Assembly (NCBI GenBank): GCA_964574215.1 | Contig: CAZNLR010000032.1 | Location: 1-57,753, forward strand | Direction of reading: 5' to 3' | DNA length: 57,753 bases | DNA from: GCA-2725625 sp964574215 | Lineage (GTDB): Bacteria; Pseudomonadota; Alphaproteobacteria; Rhodospirillales; UBA2165 | Notes under the pieces: model-generated | Database searches by the model: none | Told to the model about the DNA's origin: nothing | The model's input: only the letters and a program-made list of their open reading frames with translations | Part shown: positions 41,671 through 50,778 of the stretch, one piece after another | How positions within the stretch are numbered: position 1 is the stretch's first letter | Layout of the letters: every line of letters starts with the position of its first letter | Position numbers and translations under genes: made by a program

Positions 41671-43602
41671 TTAAGCCGCCTGTGTCTTTTTGCTTTGCGT
41701 GTACTCATAACCAATTGCCAAGACCGCGGCGGCGAGACCGATGAAATCCGTCCACGGGGCGGCCGGGAAGGCCGACGAGGGCAGGATAAGGGCCAGCCCG
41801 GCGACCACGGCGACGATCCGCATGGGAAGCTGGATCACATGCATCAAGAAACCGTTAAAACCCGCACAAACCAGCCAAATACCCAATATCGCCGTTGCCA
41901 ACGTTGTCCCAATCAAAAGCAATTCGCCCTCGAATAACAGTTCCGGTGCCAATACAAACAGAAAGGGAACCAGGTACGCCGACCAACCGAAACTGACGGC
42001 AGTGAACCCAGTTTTCATCGGTTCCGAATTGGCGACGGTCGCTGCAGCGAATGCGGCGATCGCGACTGGCGGGGTAATCATCGACAACATGCCGAAGTAA
42101 AGTGCAAACAAATGAGCTGCTATCGGTTGGACTCCGACTTCAATCAGAGACGGCGCCACCAAGGTTGCGAGCAATAAATAAACACCTAGGGTCGGCATGC
42201 CCATGCCAAGGATAATTGAGACGATTGCAGCCATTATCAAAAGCAGTCCGAGGTTTCCGGCCGCCAACGCAATCAACGCCTGGGTAAGCGCAAAACCAAG
42301 CCCGGTAATATTGAGAACGCCGATAACGACGCCCGCCATGGCGCCGATCATCACAATTTGAGTTACAGCGATACCGGTCGATGACATGCATTTAAGGACA
42401 CTCAGCAAATTCATGCGAGCACCCTTGTAGCCAAAGAATACGCCGACAATAACGACCGAAAAGGCTGAGACCAAAGCAGACGTGTCCGGTCGTAAATTCA
42501 AGTTAAACAAGGCGACAATTAGGATGGCAAAAGGAATGATATAGATCCAACCGGCTTTGAAGACCGGCCACCTATCCGGAATTTGATCTTCATCGACACG
42601 CGAAATTCCGTGTCGCGCCGCGTATAGATCAGCGGAGATAAACAAGGCGACATAGTATAAAACAGCCGGAATAACAGCGGCGATGACAACCGAGCTATAC
42701 GGAATTTGAAGAAACTCAGCCATAACAAAGGCCGCCGCCCCCATGATTGGGGGCATAAGTTGACCGCCGGTAGAGGCAACAGCTTCAATAGCCCCTGCTA
42801 CATGTTTGGGGTAGCCCCCTCTACGCATCAAGGGAATGGTAATCACGCCGGTCGATACGACATTCGAAACAGCGCTGCCGGAAATGGAGCCGAACAGACT
42901 GGATGCAGTTACGGCAATTTTGGAGGAACCTCCGCGATATTGCCCCATAAGAGAAATCGAGATTTCGGTAAAAAACTTTGAGCCATTCGATTTATCTAAT
43001 AAGTGACCAAAATAAATAAAGGCAATGACGATGGTGGTTGAAACCACCATCGGAACACCGACCAAACCATTGGGGTCCAGCGCTATATATACAAACATGC
43101 GATCAACGTCGACATTTCGGCCTTCGAAATGTCCTGGCACAAGGTGCCCAAACAACCCAAATAGGATAAAAAATATCATGAAAACAAACAGAATATTACC
43201 CGATGTCCGGCGAAGTCCTTCGGCGACGAGGGCCACAATTAGGACCGCTGAAACAACGACATTCAGTGGTCTCGCATAAATGTTTTCAAAAATATTCTCG
43301 TAATCCCAAGCAACGTAAGTACAGACGAAAAATGACGTGGCTATCGCTATCAGATCATACCAGGGGATATTTGGGCGGGGTGCTCGACGAACGGCGGGAA
43401 ACACTGCGAAGGTGATTACCAGGGCGATACCCAGCATGCCAATTAAACGCTGCTCGATAAAACCTGACAAGCCCATCATTTGATACAGGTCGACGGCTTC
43501 AGCAATTGCCCCGAATGTTAGAAGTGCGCCGAGGTAGGCGCCCGTCGTCTTTATAAAAGGTGCAACGGATTGGTCATTTTTGTGGTTTTCTATATCACTC
43601 AT
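41671..43602 (-). CDS. TAXI-type TRAP transporter, fused DctQM permease
   Basis: This 643-residue inner-membrane protein has roughly 17-19 hydrophobic segments; the first four (about 15-140) correspond to the small DctQ subunit and the rest to DctM. DctM signatures include YRGGSSKIAVTASSLFGSISGSAVSNVVSTG, GAIEAVASTGGQLMPPIMGAAAF and ILGMGMPTLGVYL. Such fused forms pair with TAXI binding proteins, and the gene for one is 45 bases upstream. Transport is sodium- or proton-driven. The ATG at 43602 has GAGG 8 bases upstream (the frame begins at TTG 43608). Coupled to the acyl-CoA dehydrogenase gene. Confidence 0.95.
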   Translation of the reverse strand: MSDIENHKNDQSVAPFIKTTGAYLGALLTFGAIAEAVDLYQMMGLSGFIEQRLIGMLGIALVITFAVFPAVRRAPRPNIPWYDLIAIATSFFVCTYVAWDYENIFENIYARPLNVVVSAVLIVALVAEGLRRTSGNILFVFMIFFILFGLFGHLVPGHFEGRNVDVDRMFVYIALDPNGLVGVPMVVSTTIVIAFIYFGHLLDKSNGSKFFTEISISLMGQYRGGSSKIAVTASSLFGSISGSAVSNVVSTGVITIPLMRRGGYPKHVAGAIEAVASTGGQLMPPIMGAAAFVMAEFLQIPYSSVVIAAVIPAVLYYVALFISADLYAARHGISRVDEDQIPDRWPVFKAGWIYIIPFAILIVALFNLNLRPDTSALVSAFSVVIVGVFFGYKGARMNLLSVLKCMSSTGIAVTQIVMIGAMAGVVIGVLNITGLGFALTQALIALAAGNLGLLLIMAAIVSIILGMGMPTLGVYLLLATLVAPSLIEVGVQPIAAHLFALYFGMLSMITPPVAIAAFAAATVANSEPMKTGFTAVSFGWSAYLVPFLFVLAPELLFEGELLLIGTTLATAILGIWLVCAGFNGFLMHVIQLPMRIVAVVAGLALILPSSAFPAAPWTDFIGLAAAVLAIGYEYTQSKKTQAA

Positions 43603-43647
43603 GACCAATCCTCTGCACTAACCATGCGTTCAAACTAGTTGATGAAT

Positions 43648-44595
43648 TTAGAGACCGGTTTCCTTAAAAAATTTCTCCGCACCTTTGTGATAAGGTAGAC
43701 CGATCTCAAGATGCATTTTCTTCGGACTCATTCCATTGAACGCTTTGTGCGTGGTAACCAGCTTTTTCTTATTGCCGTGCATTGCCTTGACGACTTTATA
43801 AACTTTGTCGGCCGGCGTTTTGGTGGACGCGACCAATACAAACGGCCCGGCCATCACGTTCGCGGGTTTGGTTAAGTACGGGAAACGAGGGCCCGGCTTG
43901 ATGGACTGAATAACCGTACCTGGGGCACGTTTCTGCATTGCCATCTTAGCTTTTGCGGTATCGGGTAAGCTGATCACTCGGATGCCACCAACTTTTGCAT
44001 GTGCTTGCATCGTCGCACCTGAGGTCATCGACCAGACCACCGCATCAATTTTGCCAGCCATGAAATCTTGGACTTGACGTACACCGTTCGGCACGGGAAC
44101 GCCTTTCACATCCTTAGGTGTCAGTCCAACCATTGACAAATTTGCCGCGCTGAGGATGGCTATAATCTTCTGTTTGGTGAACTTAGACCCCATTCTCATC
44201 CCTTTGACGTCCTCGACTTTTTTGATCTTCGAGTCATTGCGAACATAAAGCCCAACAAGAAGCGGAAACATTGTCGTTACGATACGCAGATTTTTTTGCG
44301 CGCCACTTTTCTTAAACATCGCTTTGCCGCCGAGGGCGAAACCAACCGGTACGCTCAAAGCGATTGAAAAATCCAATTCGCCGTTATTGACCAGGGGTAA
44401 AACCACAACCGGGCCGCCTTGCGGCACCACCCGAAGTTTTAAATCAGTTGCTTCTGTTGCAACTTTGGCAACGCCGGCCGCCGATGCATAACCTAGCGAG
44501 CCCTGGGCGTTACTTCCGATACTCAGCGTTTGGGCTGAAACCCCGGTAGAGATCAGCGCCGCAGAGATGGCGAAAGTTGTGATGAGTTTGTTCAT
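43648..44595 (-). CDS. TAXI family TRAP transporter solute-binding protein
   Basis: This 315-residue protein has a Sec signal peptide (MNKLITTFAISAALISTGVSA, cut before QT). The mature part has TLSIGSNAQGSLGYASAAGVAKV (the TAXI glycine-rich ligand loop), RVVPQGGPVVVLPLVNNGELDFSIALS and GMRMGSKFTKQ. It should capture the ligand in the periplasm and hand it to the fused permease. AGGAG precedes the ATG. First gene of the operon leading to the hydratase-lyase; ligand inferred to be a hydroxycinnamate or related aromatic acid. Confidence 0.94.
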   Translation of the reverse strand: MNKLITTFAISAALISTGVSAQTLSIGSNAQGSLGYASAAGVAKVATEATDLKLRVVPQGGPVVVLPLVNNGELDFSIALSVPVGFALGGKAMFKKSGAQKNLRIVTTMFPLLVGLYVRNDSKIKKVEDVKGMRMGSKFTKQKIIAILSAANLSMVGLTPKDVKGVPVPNGVRQVQDFMAGKIDAVVWSMTSGATMQAHAKVGGIRVISLPDTAKAKMAMQKRAPGTVIQSIKPGPRFPYLTKPANVMAGPFVLVASTKTPADKVYKVVKAMHGNKKKLVTTHKAFNGMSPKKMHLEIGLPYHKGAEKFFKETGL

Positions 44596-44690
44596 GTTAT
44601 TCTCCTATAATAGTGGTGAATACTTCCCGTTAGATGAGACGTGTTATGAGAATTTAATGATTTTGATTTCTTGGCCGGGATTTCAGCACA

Positions 44691-44707
44691 TGTCTATTAA
44701 TAGGACA
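44691..44707. promoter_or_regulatory. near-palindrome upstream of the TAXI operon, candidate MarR site
   Basis: TGTCTATTAATAGGACA is palindromic around TATTAATA with unequal outer spacing by one base. It lies about 96-112 bases before the TAXI start, in AT-rich DNA just downstream of the marR gene. AT-rich palindromes of about this size are typical MarR operators. Not proven. Confidence 0.35.
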
Positions 44708-44838
44708 AATTTTAATATATGAACGATTAATTATGTTTTCCGAATAATCAACAACCCATGATTTTGGGCGCGCAATCCCTACTCGGACTTTGCCGAACGA
44801 AAGGAATCGAATTCCCAAATAATCAGATTTTGAAAATG

Positions 44839-45354
44839 CTAGATATGGGTGGTCATATTGACGCGAATACGACCCAGATATTCCATCAACGTGGAAATTT
44901 CGTCGCTGCTAAATCCCGACAGTACTTTGTCATATTGATCCAGAACGATGGGCAGCAATTGAACGAATAGCTTTCGCCCCTTGCGCGTCAGATGAACCAG
45001 CTTAATTCGCTTATCTCTCATTTGTTCTTTTCTGATCAAAAGATCATCGCGCTCCATCGAATCGATCATCCGGCTCAGATGGGATTGTTCAATCAAGGTA
45101 ATTTCAGACAAATGACCAATGCTGTAGCCGTCCTTTGCCTGCAGGGTAACCAAAATGCGCCACATCTGAGGCGTGACGTCAAACGCTCTAAATTCGTTGG
45201 TGAGATTGACATTGTAGGCCTTATGGATCCCGGCGATGTGAACCATCGGATAGTCCTGCACCTGAAATTCCGCCCTATGCGCCGCCTTGACTTCGCCCTT
45301 CATTTTATATTTCCCGCCATCTATCTCCGGATCGATTTGAAAATACTGTTGCAT
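44839..45354 (-). CDS. MarR family transcriptional regulator
   Basis: This 171-residue winged-helix repressor has DVTPQMWRILVTLQAKDGYSIGHLSEITLIEQSHLSRMIDSMERDDLLIRKE followed by the wing DKRIKLVHLTRKGRKLF. MarR proteins such as FerC, CouR and HcaR repress hydroxycinnamate genes and release DNA on binding hydroxycinnamoyl-CoA or the acid; the location beside a TAXI-CoA ligase-HCHL operon makes that role plausible. The ATG at 45354 was chosen over an open frame reaching 45510, because the upstream part looks non-coding and AT-rich. It diverges from the small protein gene at 45462. Confidence 0.88.
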   Translation of the reverse strand: MQQYFQIDPEIDGGKYKMKGEVKAAHRAEFQVQDYPMVHIAGIHKAYNVNLTNEFRAFDVTPQMWRILVTLQAKDGYSIGHLSEITLIEQSHLSRMIDSMERDDLLIRKEQMRDKRIKLVHLTRKGRKLFVQLLPIVLDQYDKVLSGFSSDEISTLMEYLGRIRVNMTTHI

Positions 45355-45461
45355 AAAATGCACGGTTTGAATATTATTATGTATATTATATGAAAAAACA
45401 AGTAAAAAACATATGAAAGAATTAGTGCACGGGAACCGGGTTAAGGTCAGGAACGCAGAAG

Positions 45462-45737
45462 ATGCCGGAAAATTTACGCCACAGCGCCAAAGTTGCCGCC
45501 AATGGGCCACCCGACACGACGGGAACGCGTGCTCGGACGTCCAGTGAAAAGCATTTCAGAGTTTACGAAGATGATTGGTGGCTGCGGTTCAAACGCAACA
45601 TCCGCATCTTCATCTATCTTGCCAAATTATGTTACCGGTGGTTCGTTTTTGGTGGTCGCATACGCAAAGCCTGGAGAAACGCCGATAAAACAGGCCAACC
45701 TTTCATCCTCGAAGATATTGTGGGGATGGGAAAATGA
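45462..45737 (+). CDS. small basic protein coupled to the reductive-dehalogenase-like gene
   Basis: This 91-residue protein has an unstructured polar start (about 1-30), then a basic, aromatic amphipathic or membrane-proximal helix (DDWWLRFKRNIRIFIYLAKL, CYRWFVFGG, residues about 38-65) and a short tail ending DIVGMGK. It is not a typical two- or three-helix RdhB anchor, but one hydrophobic face could touch the membrane. Its TGA overlaps the ATG of the next gene (ATGA), arguing that it is translated and functionally linked. No family recognised. Confidence 0.6.
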   Translation: MPENLRHSAKVAANGPPDTTGTRARTSSEKHFRVYEDDWWLRFKRNIRIFIYLAKLCYRWFVFGGRIRKAWRNADKTGQPFILEDIVGMGK

Positions 45738-46714
45738 AGCTTAAAGTCAAGGCGCCGCTTCCCTATTATCCCTTTGTATTCAAACAAAAGCCCAGGTCCG
45801 GTAATGACGTAAACGGACTTGGGGTCGCCGAGAAAATTCGGCCCCATCAGGTCTTTCACAATACGGGTCGGGGGGCAGGACGTAAGCCGATCGATTGGGC
45901 GGCAATGGATACTGTTTTCAACATGTCGAAACCGTGGTCGATGTTTTCGGAGAATATGAAAACCTGGTGGGAACGCCGCAATGCGGCGGGCCCGGTCTTC
46001 GGCGAACCGGTCGATGTCACCAATCCTTTGGCGATGGCGGAGGAGATCAAATCGAAGGCGAAGGAGTTTGGCGCCGATCTTGCCGGCATCACTCTTTATG
46101 AGGAAGATTTCCAGTACGAAGGACGTTCGTGGCCCTACAAATATGCCATCTGCATCGGCAATACCATGAATATCGACGACGTTGAGCATACGCCCTCGGA
46201 ACGCTCGTCGGCAGAAATCGTCAAGGCCTATCGGCGGGGATCGAAATCGGCGAACCGACTGGCCAAACATATTCGGTCCCTCGGCTGGCAAGCGGAAGCG
46301 TTCGGAAACGGCGAGGACATCATGATGATCCCGATGGCGATCAAAGCCGGTATCGGACAACTGGGCAAACACGGTTCAACGATCAGCCGGGATCATGGCC
46401 CCAATTTCCGAATTTCTTTGGTTCTCACCGACCTGCCCATGGAATTGGATGGACCATCCGATATCGGCGTTGATGACTTTTGTGCCAAATGCCAAGTTTG
46501 CACCAACGCGTGCCCACCCGGAGCCATATCCAATAAAAAACAAATCGTGCGCGGCGTCGAAAAATGGTATGTCGATTTTGACAAATGCGTCCCGTATTTC
46601 GCCTTAACCCACGGCTGCGGAATTTGCCTGGCAATCTGCCCCTGGACAGAACCCGGCCGCGGCAGAAAAATATCTGAGAAAATGCTGAAGAAACGGGAGC
46701 TGTCAGACCAATAG
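45734..46714 (+). CDS. short cytoplasmic reductive-dehalogenase-like Fe-S protein
   Basis: This 326-residue protein has the C-terminal half typical of RdhA and QueG relatives: MMIPMAIKAGIGQLGKHGS, GPNFRISLVLTDLPMELD, and two 4Fe-4S motifs, CAKCQVCTNACPPGAI (Cys250, 253, 256, 260) and DKCVPYF...CGICLAICPW (Cys285, 295, 298, 302). There is no twin-arginine signal, so it is cytosolic, unlike respiratory RdhA. It lacks the reductase fusion of the NpRdhA/BhbA type. Family knowledge suggests a cobalamin-dependent reductive step, but no cobalamin-binding residues can be proven here. It is followed by an oxidoreductase pair that could supply electrons. Confidence 0.8.
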   Translation: MKLKVKAPLPYYPFVFKQKPRSGNDVNGLGVAEKIRPHQVFHNTGRGAGRKPIDWAAMDTVFNMSKPWSMFSENMKTWWERRNAAGPVFGEPVDVTNPLAMAEEIKSKAKEFGADLAGITLYEEDFQYEGRSWPYKYAICIGNTMNIDDVEHTPSERSSAEIVKAYRRGSKSANRLAKHIRSLGWQAEAFGNGEDIMMIPMAIKAGIGQLGKHGSTISRDHGPNFRISLVLTDLPMELDGPSDIGVDDFCAKCQVCTNACPPGAISNKKQIVRGVEKWYVDFDKCVPYFALTHGCGICLAICPWTEPGRGRKISEKMLKKRELSDQ

Positions 46715-46768
46715 CTTAGAGGAATTGTCGCAGCGCCATATCTATCGACGCCACTATCCTTGTCGCTG

Positions 46769-46804
46769 CCCATCAAAGTAGACGCCCCATAATTAGTTGA
46801 TGGG
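46769..46804. promoter_or_regulatory. 8-bp inverted repeat before the ferredoxin oxidoreductase genes
   Basis: CCCATCAA (46769-46776) and TTGATGGG (46797-46804) flank 20 bases, about 100 bases upstream of iorA-like. It could be an operator or a weak terminator for the dehalogenase-like gene; no T-run is present. Confidence 0.35.
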
Positions 46805-46905
46805 GATAATAGTTTACGTTATCATCTAATTCTCATATCCTAAATTTGTAAATTTACGGGTATTATTCCAATTCAAGCGCCCCAGCTAAAAATTGTGAGA
46901 ATGTG

Positions 46906-49041
46906 ATGGAACGGTCTTTTGCAAAAGAAATAGAGCTGTTGCGGCTGGGTGAAGGCGACGAATTTCAGGGCGAGGGGATTCTCGCCGTCGCCAAGGCGCT
47001 GCTCCAATCGGGTATCTCTTATGTGGGCGGTTATCAGGGCGCGCCCATCAGCCACCTGCTCGACGTTTTCGTTCAGGCCGAGGATTTGCTGGACGAGTTG
47101 GGCGTCAATGTGGCCACCTGTACCAGCGAAACCGCCGCCGCCGCCATGTGCGGCGCGTCGATTAACTATCCGCTACGCGGCGCCGTAACCTGGAAGTCGG
47201 TGGTGGGCACCAATGTGGCGGCCGATCCCATCTCGCATTTGGCGTCGTCGGGCGTGACCGGCGGTGTTCTATTCGTCATCGGCGAAGACTACGGCGAGGG
47301 CGCCAGCATCATGCAGGAACGCTCCCACTCTTTCGCCGTCAAATCCACGCTCTGGTATCTGGACCCCAAACCGAACCTGACCACCATCACCGATATGGTG
47401 GAAAAAGGTTTCGAAATGTCGGAGATCAGCAATACGCCGGTGATGTTCCAGCTCCGCATCCGCGCCTGTCACGTCCAGGGCAACTTTGCCGCCCGCGACA
47501 ATAAGCAGGGGATGTTTTCCGGTAACGCCAAGCTGTCGCAACATGATTTCGACTACAACCGCCTGTGCCATCCGCCGTCGACCTTCGCCCAGGAAAAACA
47601 CAAAGTCGATGTCCGGCTGAAAAAGGCCCAGGAATTTATCCTCGACAATCAACTCAATGAGATCGTCGAAGGCGGTTTCAATGATGTGGGGCTGATTTTC
47701 CAGGGCGGCCTGTACAACAGTTTGCAGCGGGCCCTAGCCATGCTGGAACTGTCTGACACCTATGGCGACTGCGAGTTTCCGCAGCTTATTTTAAACGTCA
47801 CCCATCCTCTGGTGCCCAGCCAAATTGAAGAATTCTGCCTGGGCAAGAAAGCAGTATTAGTGGTGGAAGAGGGTAATCCCGAATATATCGAACAGCAGAT
47901 CAACACCGTCCTGAACCGGGCCGACATTCAGACCAAGGTGCACGGTAAGGATTTCCTGCCCTTGACCGGTGAGTACCGGACGGAAGTCATCATGGAAGGG
48001 TTGACCAAATTCTTTGCCGCCGTCCGGCCCGACGGATTGAACACCAATCCCCTGCAGGACCTGACTGACGGCTACCTGGAACACAAAGAGATCGGCACGT
48101 CCTTGTTTAAAGAAGAGCTGCCGGGACGGCCGCCGGGATTTTGCACCGGCTGCCCCGAGCGGCCCGTTTTCAGCGCCATCAAGCTGGTCAATCAGGAGCT
48201 GGGGGAAACCCACGTCAGCGCCGACATCGGCTGCCACGCGCTCGCAACCTTGCCGCCCTTCAATCAGGGCAATACGATTATGGGCTACGGCATGAGCCTG
48301 GCCGGTGCCATGGCCATTGCGCCCAACTTCGACAAGCGGGTGATCAGCATCATGGGCGACGGCGGATTTTGGCATAACGGCCTTACCACCGGTGTTGCCA
48401 GCACGGTCTTTAACCAGGACGATTCCATTCTCATCATTATGCGCAACGGCTATACCTCGGCCACCGGCTGGCAGTACCTGCCCAGCAGTTCCCGCAACCG
48501 GTTCGGCACCGAATTCGACATGCCCATCGACGATGCCGTCAAGGGGCTGGGCGCTAAATGGGTGCGCACGATCGACAACTACGATACGCCCACCGTGGTG
48601 GACACCATACGAGAAGCCCGGACGACCAAGGAAAAGGGCCTCAAGGTCATCATTGCCGAAGGCGAATGCCAACTGGCCCGCCAGCGTCGCCTCAAGACCG
48701 AGAACAAGGAGATCATCGACCGGGGCGGCCGGCTGGTGCGCACCCGCTTCGCCGTCGACGACGAGATCTGCACCGGCGATCATTCCTGCATCCGGCTGTC
48801 CGGCTGCCCGTCGCTCACCATCAAGCCCAATCCCAATCCGTTGAAGGAGGCGCCGGTGGCTCACGTCAACAACGATTGCGTGGGCTGCGGTCTCTGCGGT
48901 GAACTGGCGCAAACGGCGGCGCTGTGCCCGTCCTTTTTCAAGATCGATGTGGTGCAAAATCCCAGTTGGCTGGAAAAAGCCCTCGACGGTCTGCGCCGGA
49001 CGGTGATCGGCTGGTTCCAGGGCAAACCGGTGGCGGCGTGA
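46906..49041 (+). CDS. indolepyruvate ferredoxin oxidoreductase-type alpha subunit
   Basis: This 711-residue thiamine-diphosphate enzyme subunit has an N-terminal pyruvate-POR-like domain (GYQGAPISHLLDV, CTSETAAAAMCGAS), a central domain with CTGCPERPVFSAI, the TPP motif GDGGFWHNGLTTG through RNGYTSATGWQ, and C-terminal Fe-S motifs CTGDHSCIRLSGCP and NDCVGCGLCGELAQTAALCP. It decarboxylates an aryl- or other 2-oxo acid to the acyl-CoA and reduces ferredoxin. Start may be GTG 46903 or ATG 46906. Paired with the beta subunit 5 bases downstream. Confidence 0.92.
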   Translation: MERSFAKEIELLRLGEGDEFQGEGILAVAKALLQSGISYVGGYQGAPISHLLDVFVQAEDLLDELGVNVATCTSETAAAAMCGASINYPLRGAVTWKSVVGTNVAADPISHLASSGVTGGVLFVIGEDYGEGASIMQERSHSFAVKSTLWYLDPKPNLTTITDMVEKGFEMSEISNTPVMFQLRIRACHVQGNFAARDNKQGMFSGNAKLSQHDFDYNRLCHPPSTFAQEKHKVDVRLKKAQEFILDNQLNEIVEGGFNDVGLIFQGGLYNSLQRALAMLELSDTYGDCEFPQLILNVTHPLVPSQIEEFCLGKKAVLVVEEGNPEYIEQQINTVLNRADIQTKVHGKDFLPLTGEYRTEVIMEGLTKFFAAVRPDGLNTNPLQDLTDGYLEHKEIGTSLFKEELPGRPPGFCTGCPERPVFSAIKLVNQELGETHVSADIGCHALATLPPFNQGNTIMGYGMSLAGAMAIAPNFDKRVISIMGDGGFWHNGLTTGVASTVFNQDDSILIIMRNGYTSATGWQYLPSSSRNRFGTEFDMPIDDAVKGLGAKWVRTIDNYDTPTVVDTIREARTTKEKGLKVIIAEGECQLARQRRLKTENKEIIDRGGRLVRTRFAVDDEICTGDHSCIRLSGCPSLTIKPNPNPLKEAPVAHVNNDCVGCGLCGELAQTAALCPSFFKIDVVQNPSWLEKALDGLRRTVIGWFQGKPVAA

Positions 49042-49046
49042 CGGCG

Positions 49047-50567
49047 ATGAGCAACCAACAAATTCAAAACCGGCCGATCCGCATTCTGATTTCCGCCCTT
49101 GGCGGTGAAGGCGGTGCGGTATTAACCAACTGGATCATCGGCGCCGCCCGGGTCAAGGGATTGCCGGTTCAAAGTACCTCGGTCCCCGGCGTGGCCCAAA
49201 GAACGGGTGCGACCACCTACTATATTGAACTGCTTCCGACTGTCCCGGCTGACGCAAACGGCAGCGAGCCGATTCTGGCCCTCAATCCGGCGGTGGGTGA
49301 TGTGGACTTGATGGTGGCCAGTGAAATTTCCGAAGCCGGGCGGGCTATCCATGCGGGCTACGTCTCGCCCAACCGGACGACGGTCATCGCCTCCACCAAC
49401 CGGATCTATTCCATTACCGAGAAAGTAAAAATGGACGACGGGCGGTTCGACTATGACGAACTGATGGACGCTATCCGCGACCGCAGCCGTGACGCCCTCT
49501 TATTCGATTACCGTCTGGCGGCGGAGAATATCGGGTCCAGCCTGAACGCTCTGTTGCTGGGGCTGGTGGCAAGGTCGAAAAAATTGCCTATCGAAGTAGA
49601 ACATTTCGAAGAAGCCATCCGGCGGCAGGGCATCGCCGTCGACGCCAACATGCGCGGGTTCAAGGAAGGACTGACCGAGGTCGAAAAGACGTCAATCGCC
49701 CAACCTTATCCGTCCCGCCCCGCCGCAGTGAGTGCCGAGGGTGTGGAGCAGCGAGCCCAAAGTGAATTCCCGGCGAATTTGGAAGCCGTCATACTCGAGG
49801 CCGTCCGGCGGCTTACCGGGTACCAGGACGAAAAATATGCGCAGTTTTATCTCGACCGGTTGGGCAAAATACTTGAACTGGATTCAGCGGAAAACGGCCA
49901 TCGGTTGACGGCCGCCGCCGCGCCCCTGCTGGCGTCACGCATGTCATTTGAGGATATAATCCGGGTGGCTCAATTGAAGATCAAACCGGAGCGCTATGCA
50001 CAAATTCTTAAAGACGCCAATGTCACCGACGGTCAATTGATCCGCGTGACCGAATATTTCAAACCCAGCATCAAGGAAATCAGCGCCATTCTTCCGGTCG
50101 GCCTGGGCAAGTGGCTTTTGTCGTGGCGGCGTGAGGACGGAAATTCAGGCAAGGCCAAATCAGGCCTCAAGGTGAAGACCACCACCATAACCGGTTTCCT
50201 GCAAATGCGGTTTCTGGCGAGCCTCCGCCGGTGGCGGCGGAGCTTTCTCGGTTATGCCGAGGTCCAGGCGGCCATCGAGGAATGGCTGGCCATGATCGAA
50301 CAGGCCCAAGACTGGCCGGACCTGGCGTTTGAAATTGTCGAGTGCGCAAAATTGTACAAAGGGTATGGCGATACCTATGAACGCTCCCAACGCAATTTCG
50401 CCATCATCCGGGACGAAATAATTAAACCCGCCGTGAAAGGCAAAATCGATCCAGCCGTTGCGGCGGATGCGGTCGCCAATGCCCGGGTGGCGGCACTATC
50501 GGACGCCACCGGCGGCGAACTCTCAAAAACCATGGCGGCCATCGATCTAAAACTGAAGGCCGCCTAG
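49047..50567 (+). CDS. indolepyruvate oxidoreductase-type beta subunit, long form
   Basis: This 506-residue protein has the POR gamma-like domain at the start (ISALGGEGGAVLTNWIIGAARV, STSVPGVAQRTGATTYYIEL, ALNPAVGDVDLMVASE) and a long C-terminal helical domain (about 200-506), as in the extended IorB proteins of proteobacteria. The open frame reaches 48924 inside the alpha gene; the ATG at 49047, just after the alpha stop, yields MSNQQIQNRPIRI and the normal domain start. It completes the 2-oxoacid:ferredoxin oxidoreductase with the alpha subunit. Substrate likely an aromatic 2-oxo acid. Confidence 0.9.
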   Translation: MSNQQIQNRPIRILISALGGEGGAVLTNWIIGAARVKGLPVQSTSVPGVAQRTGATTYYIELLPTVPADANGSEPILALNPAVGDVDLMVASEISEAGRAIHAGYVSPNRTTVIASTNRIYSITEKVKMDDGRFDYDELMDAIRDRSRDALLFDYRLAAENIGSSLNALLLGLVARSKKLPIEVEHFEEAIRRQGIAVDANMRGFKEGLTEVEKTSIAQPYPSRPAAVSAEGVEQRAQSEFPANLEAVILEAVRRLTGYQDEKYAQFYLDRLGKILELDSAENGHRLTAAAAPLLASRMSFEDIIRVAQLKIKPERYAQILKDANVTDGQLIRVTEYFKPSIKEISAILPVGLGKWLLSWRREDGNSGKAKSGLKVKTTTITGFLQMRFLASLRRWRRSFLGYAEVQAAIEEWLAMIEQAQDWPDLAFEIVECAKLYKGYGDTYERSQRNFAIIRDEIIKPAVKGKIDPAVAADAVANARVAALSDATGGELSKTMAAIDLKLKAA

Positions 50568-50778
50568 CCTGCGTATCGTTTCGTGCGACAACAATTGAAA
50601 AATTTATGGGCATGGCCTCTCATGGAGACCAATCGTTAGGCGAATTTGAACACACCAGTTGGGCTGGGTTGAATTTGGCCGGTTGACTGTAAAATATTTC
50701 AGCTTTAATCCTACTAATTAATGTTCCGCCTTGGATCATCTCAGGAATTCAAGATCGATAAAATGGGGAGATAATCTG

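Noticed and set aside
44758..44970. 70-codon plus-strand frame near marR
   Set aside because: It overlaps the end of marR in antisense, has no ribosome-binding site and no domain.
45734..46714. Calling the Fe-S protein epoxyqueuosine reductase QueG
   Set aside because: The segments before the clusters and the long N-terminal part fit RdhA-like proteins better, and neighbouring genes are not tRNA-related; not fully excluded without a tree.
47857..48957. Minus-strand frame of 366 codons
   Set aside because: It lies entirely opposite the oxidoreductase alpha gene, whose motifs are unmistakable; the frame is a GC-bias shadow.
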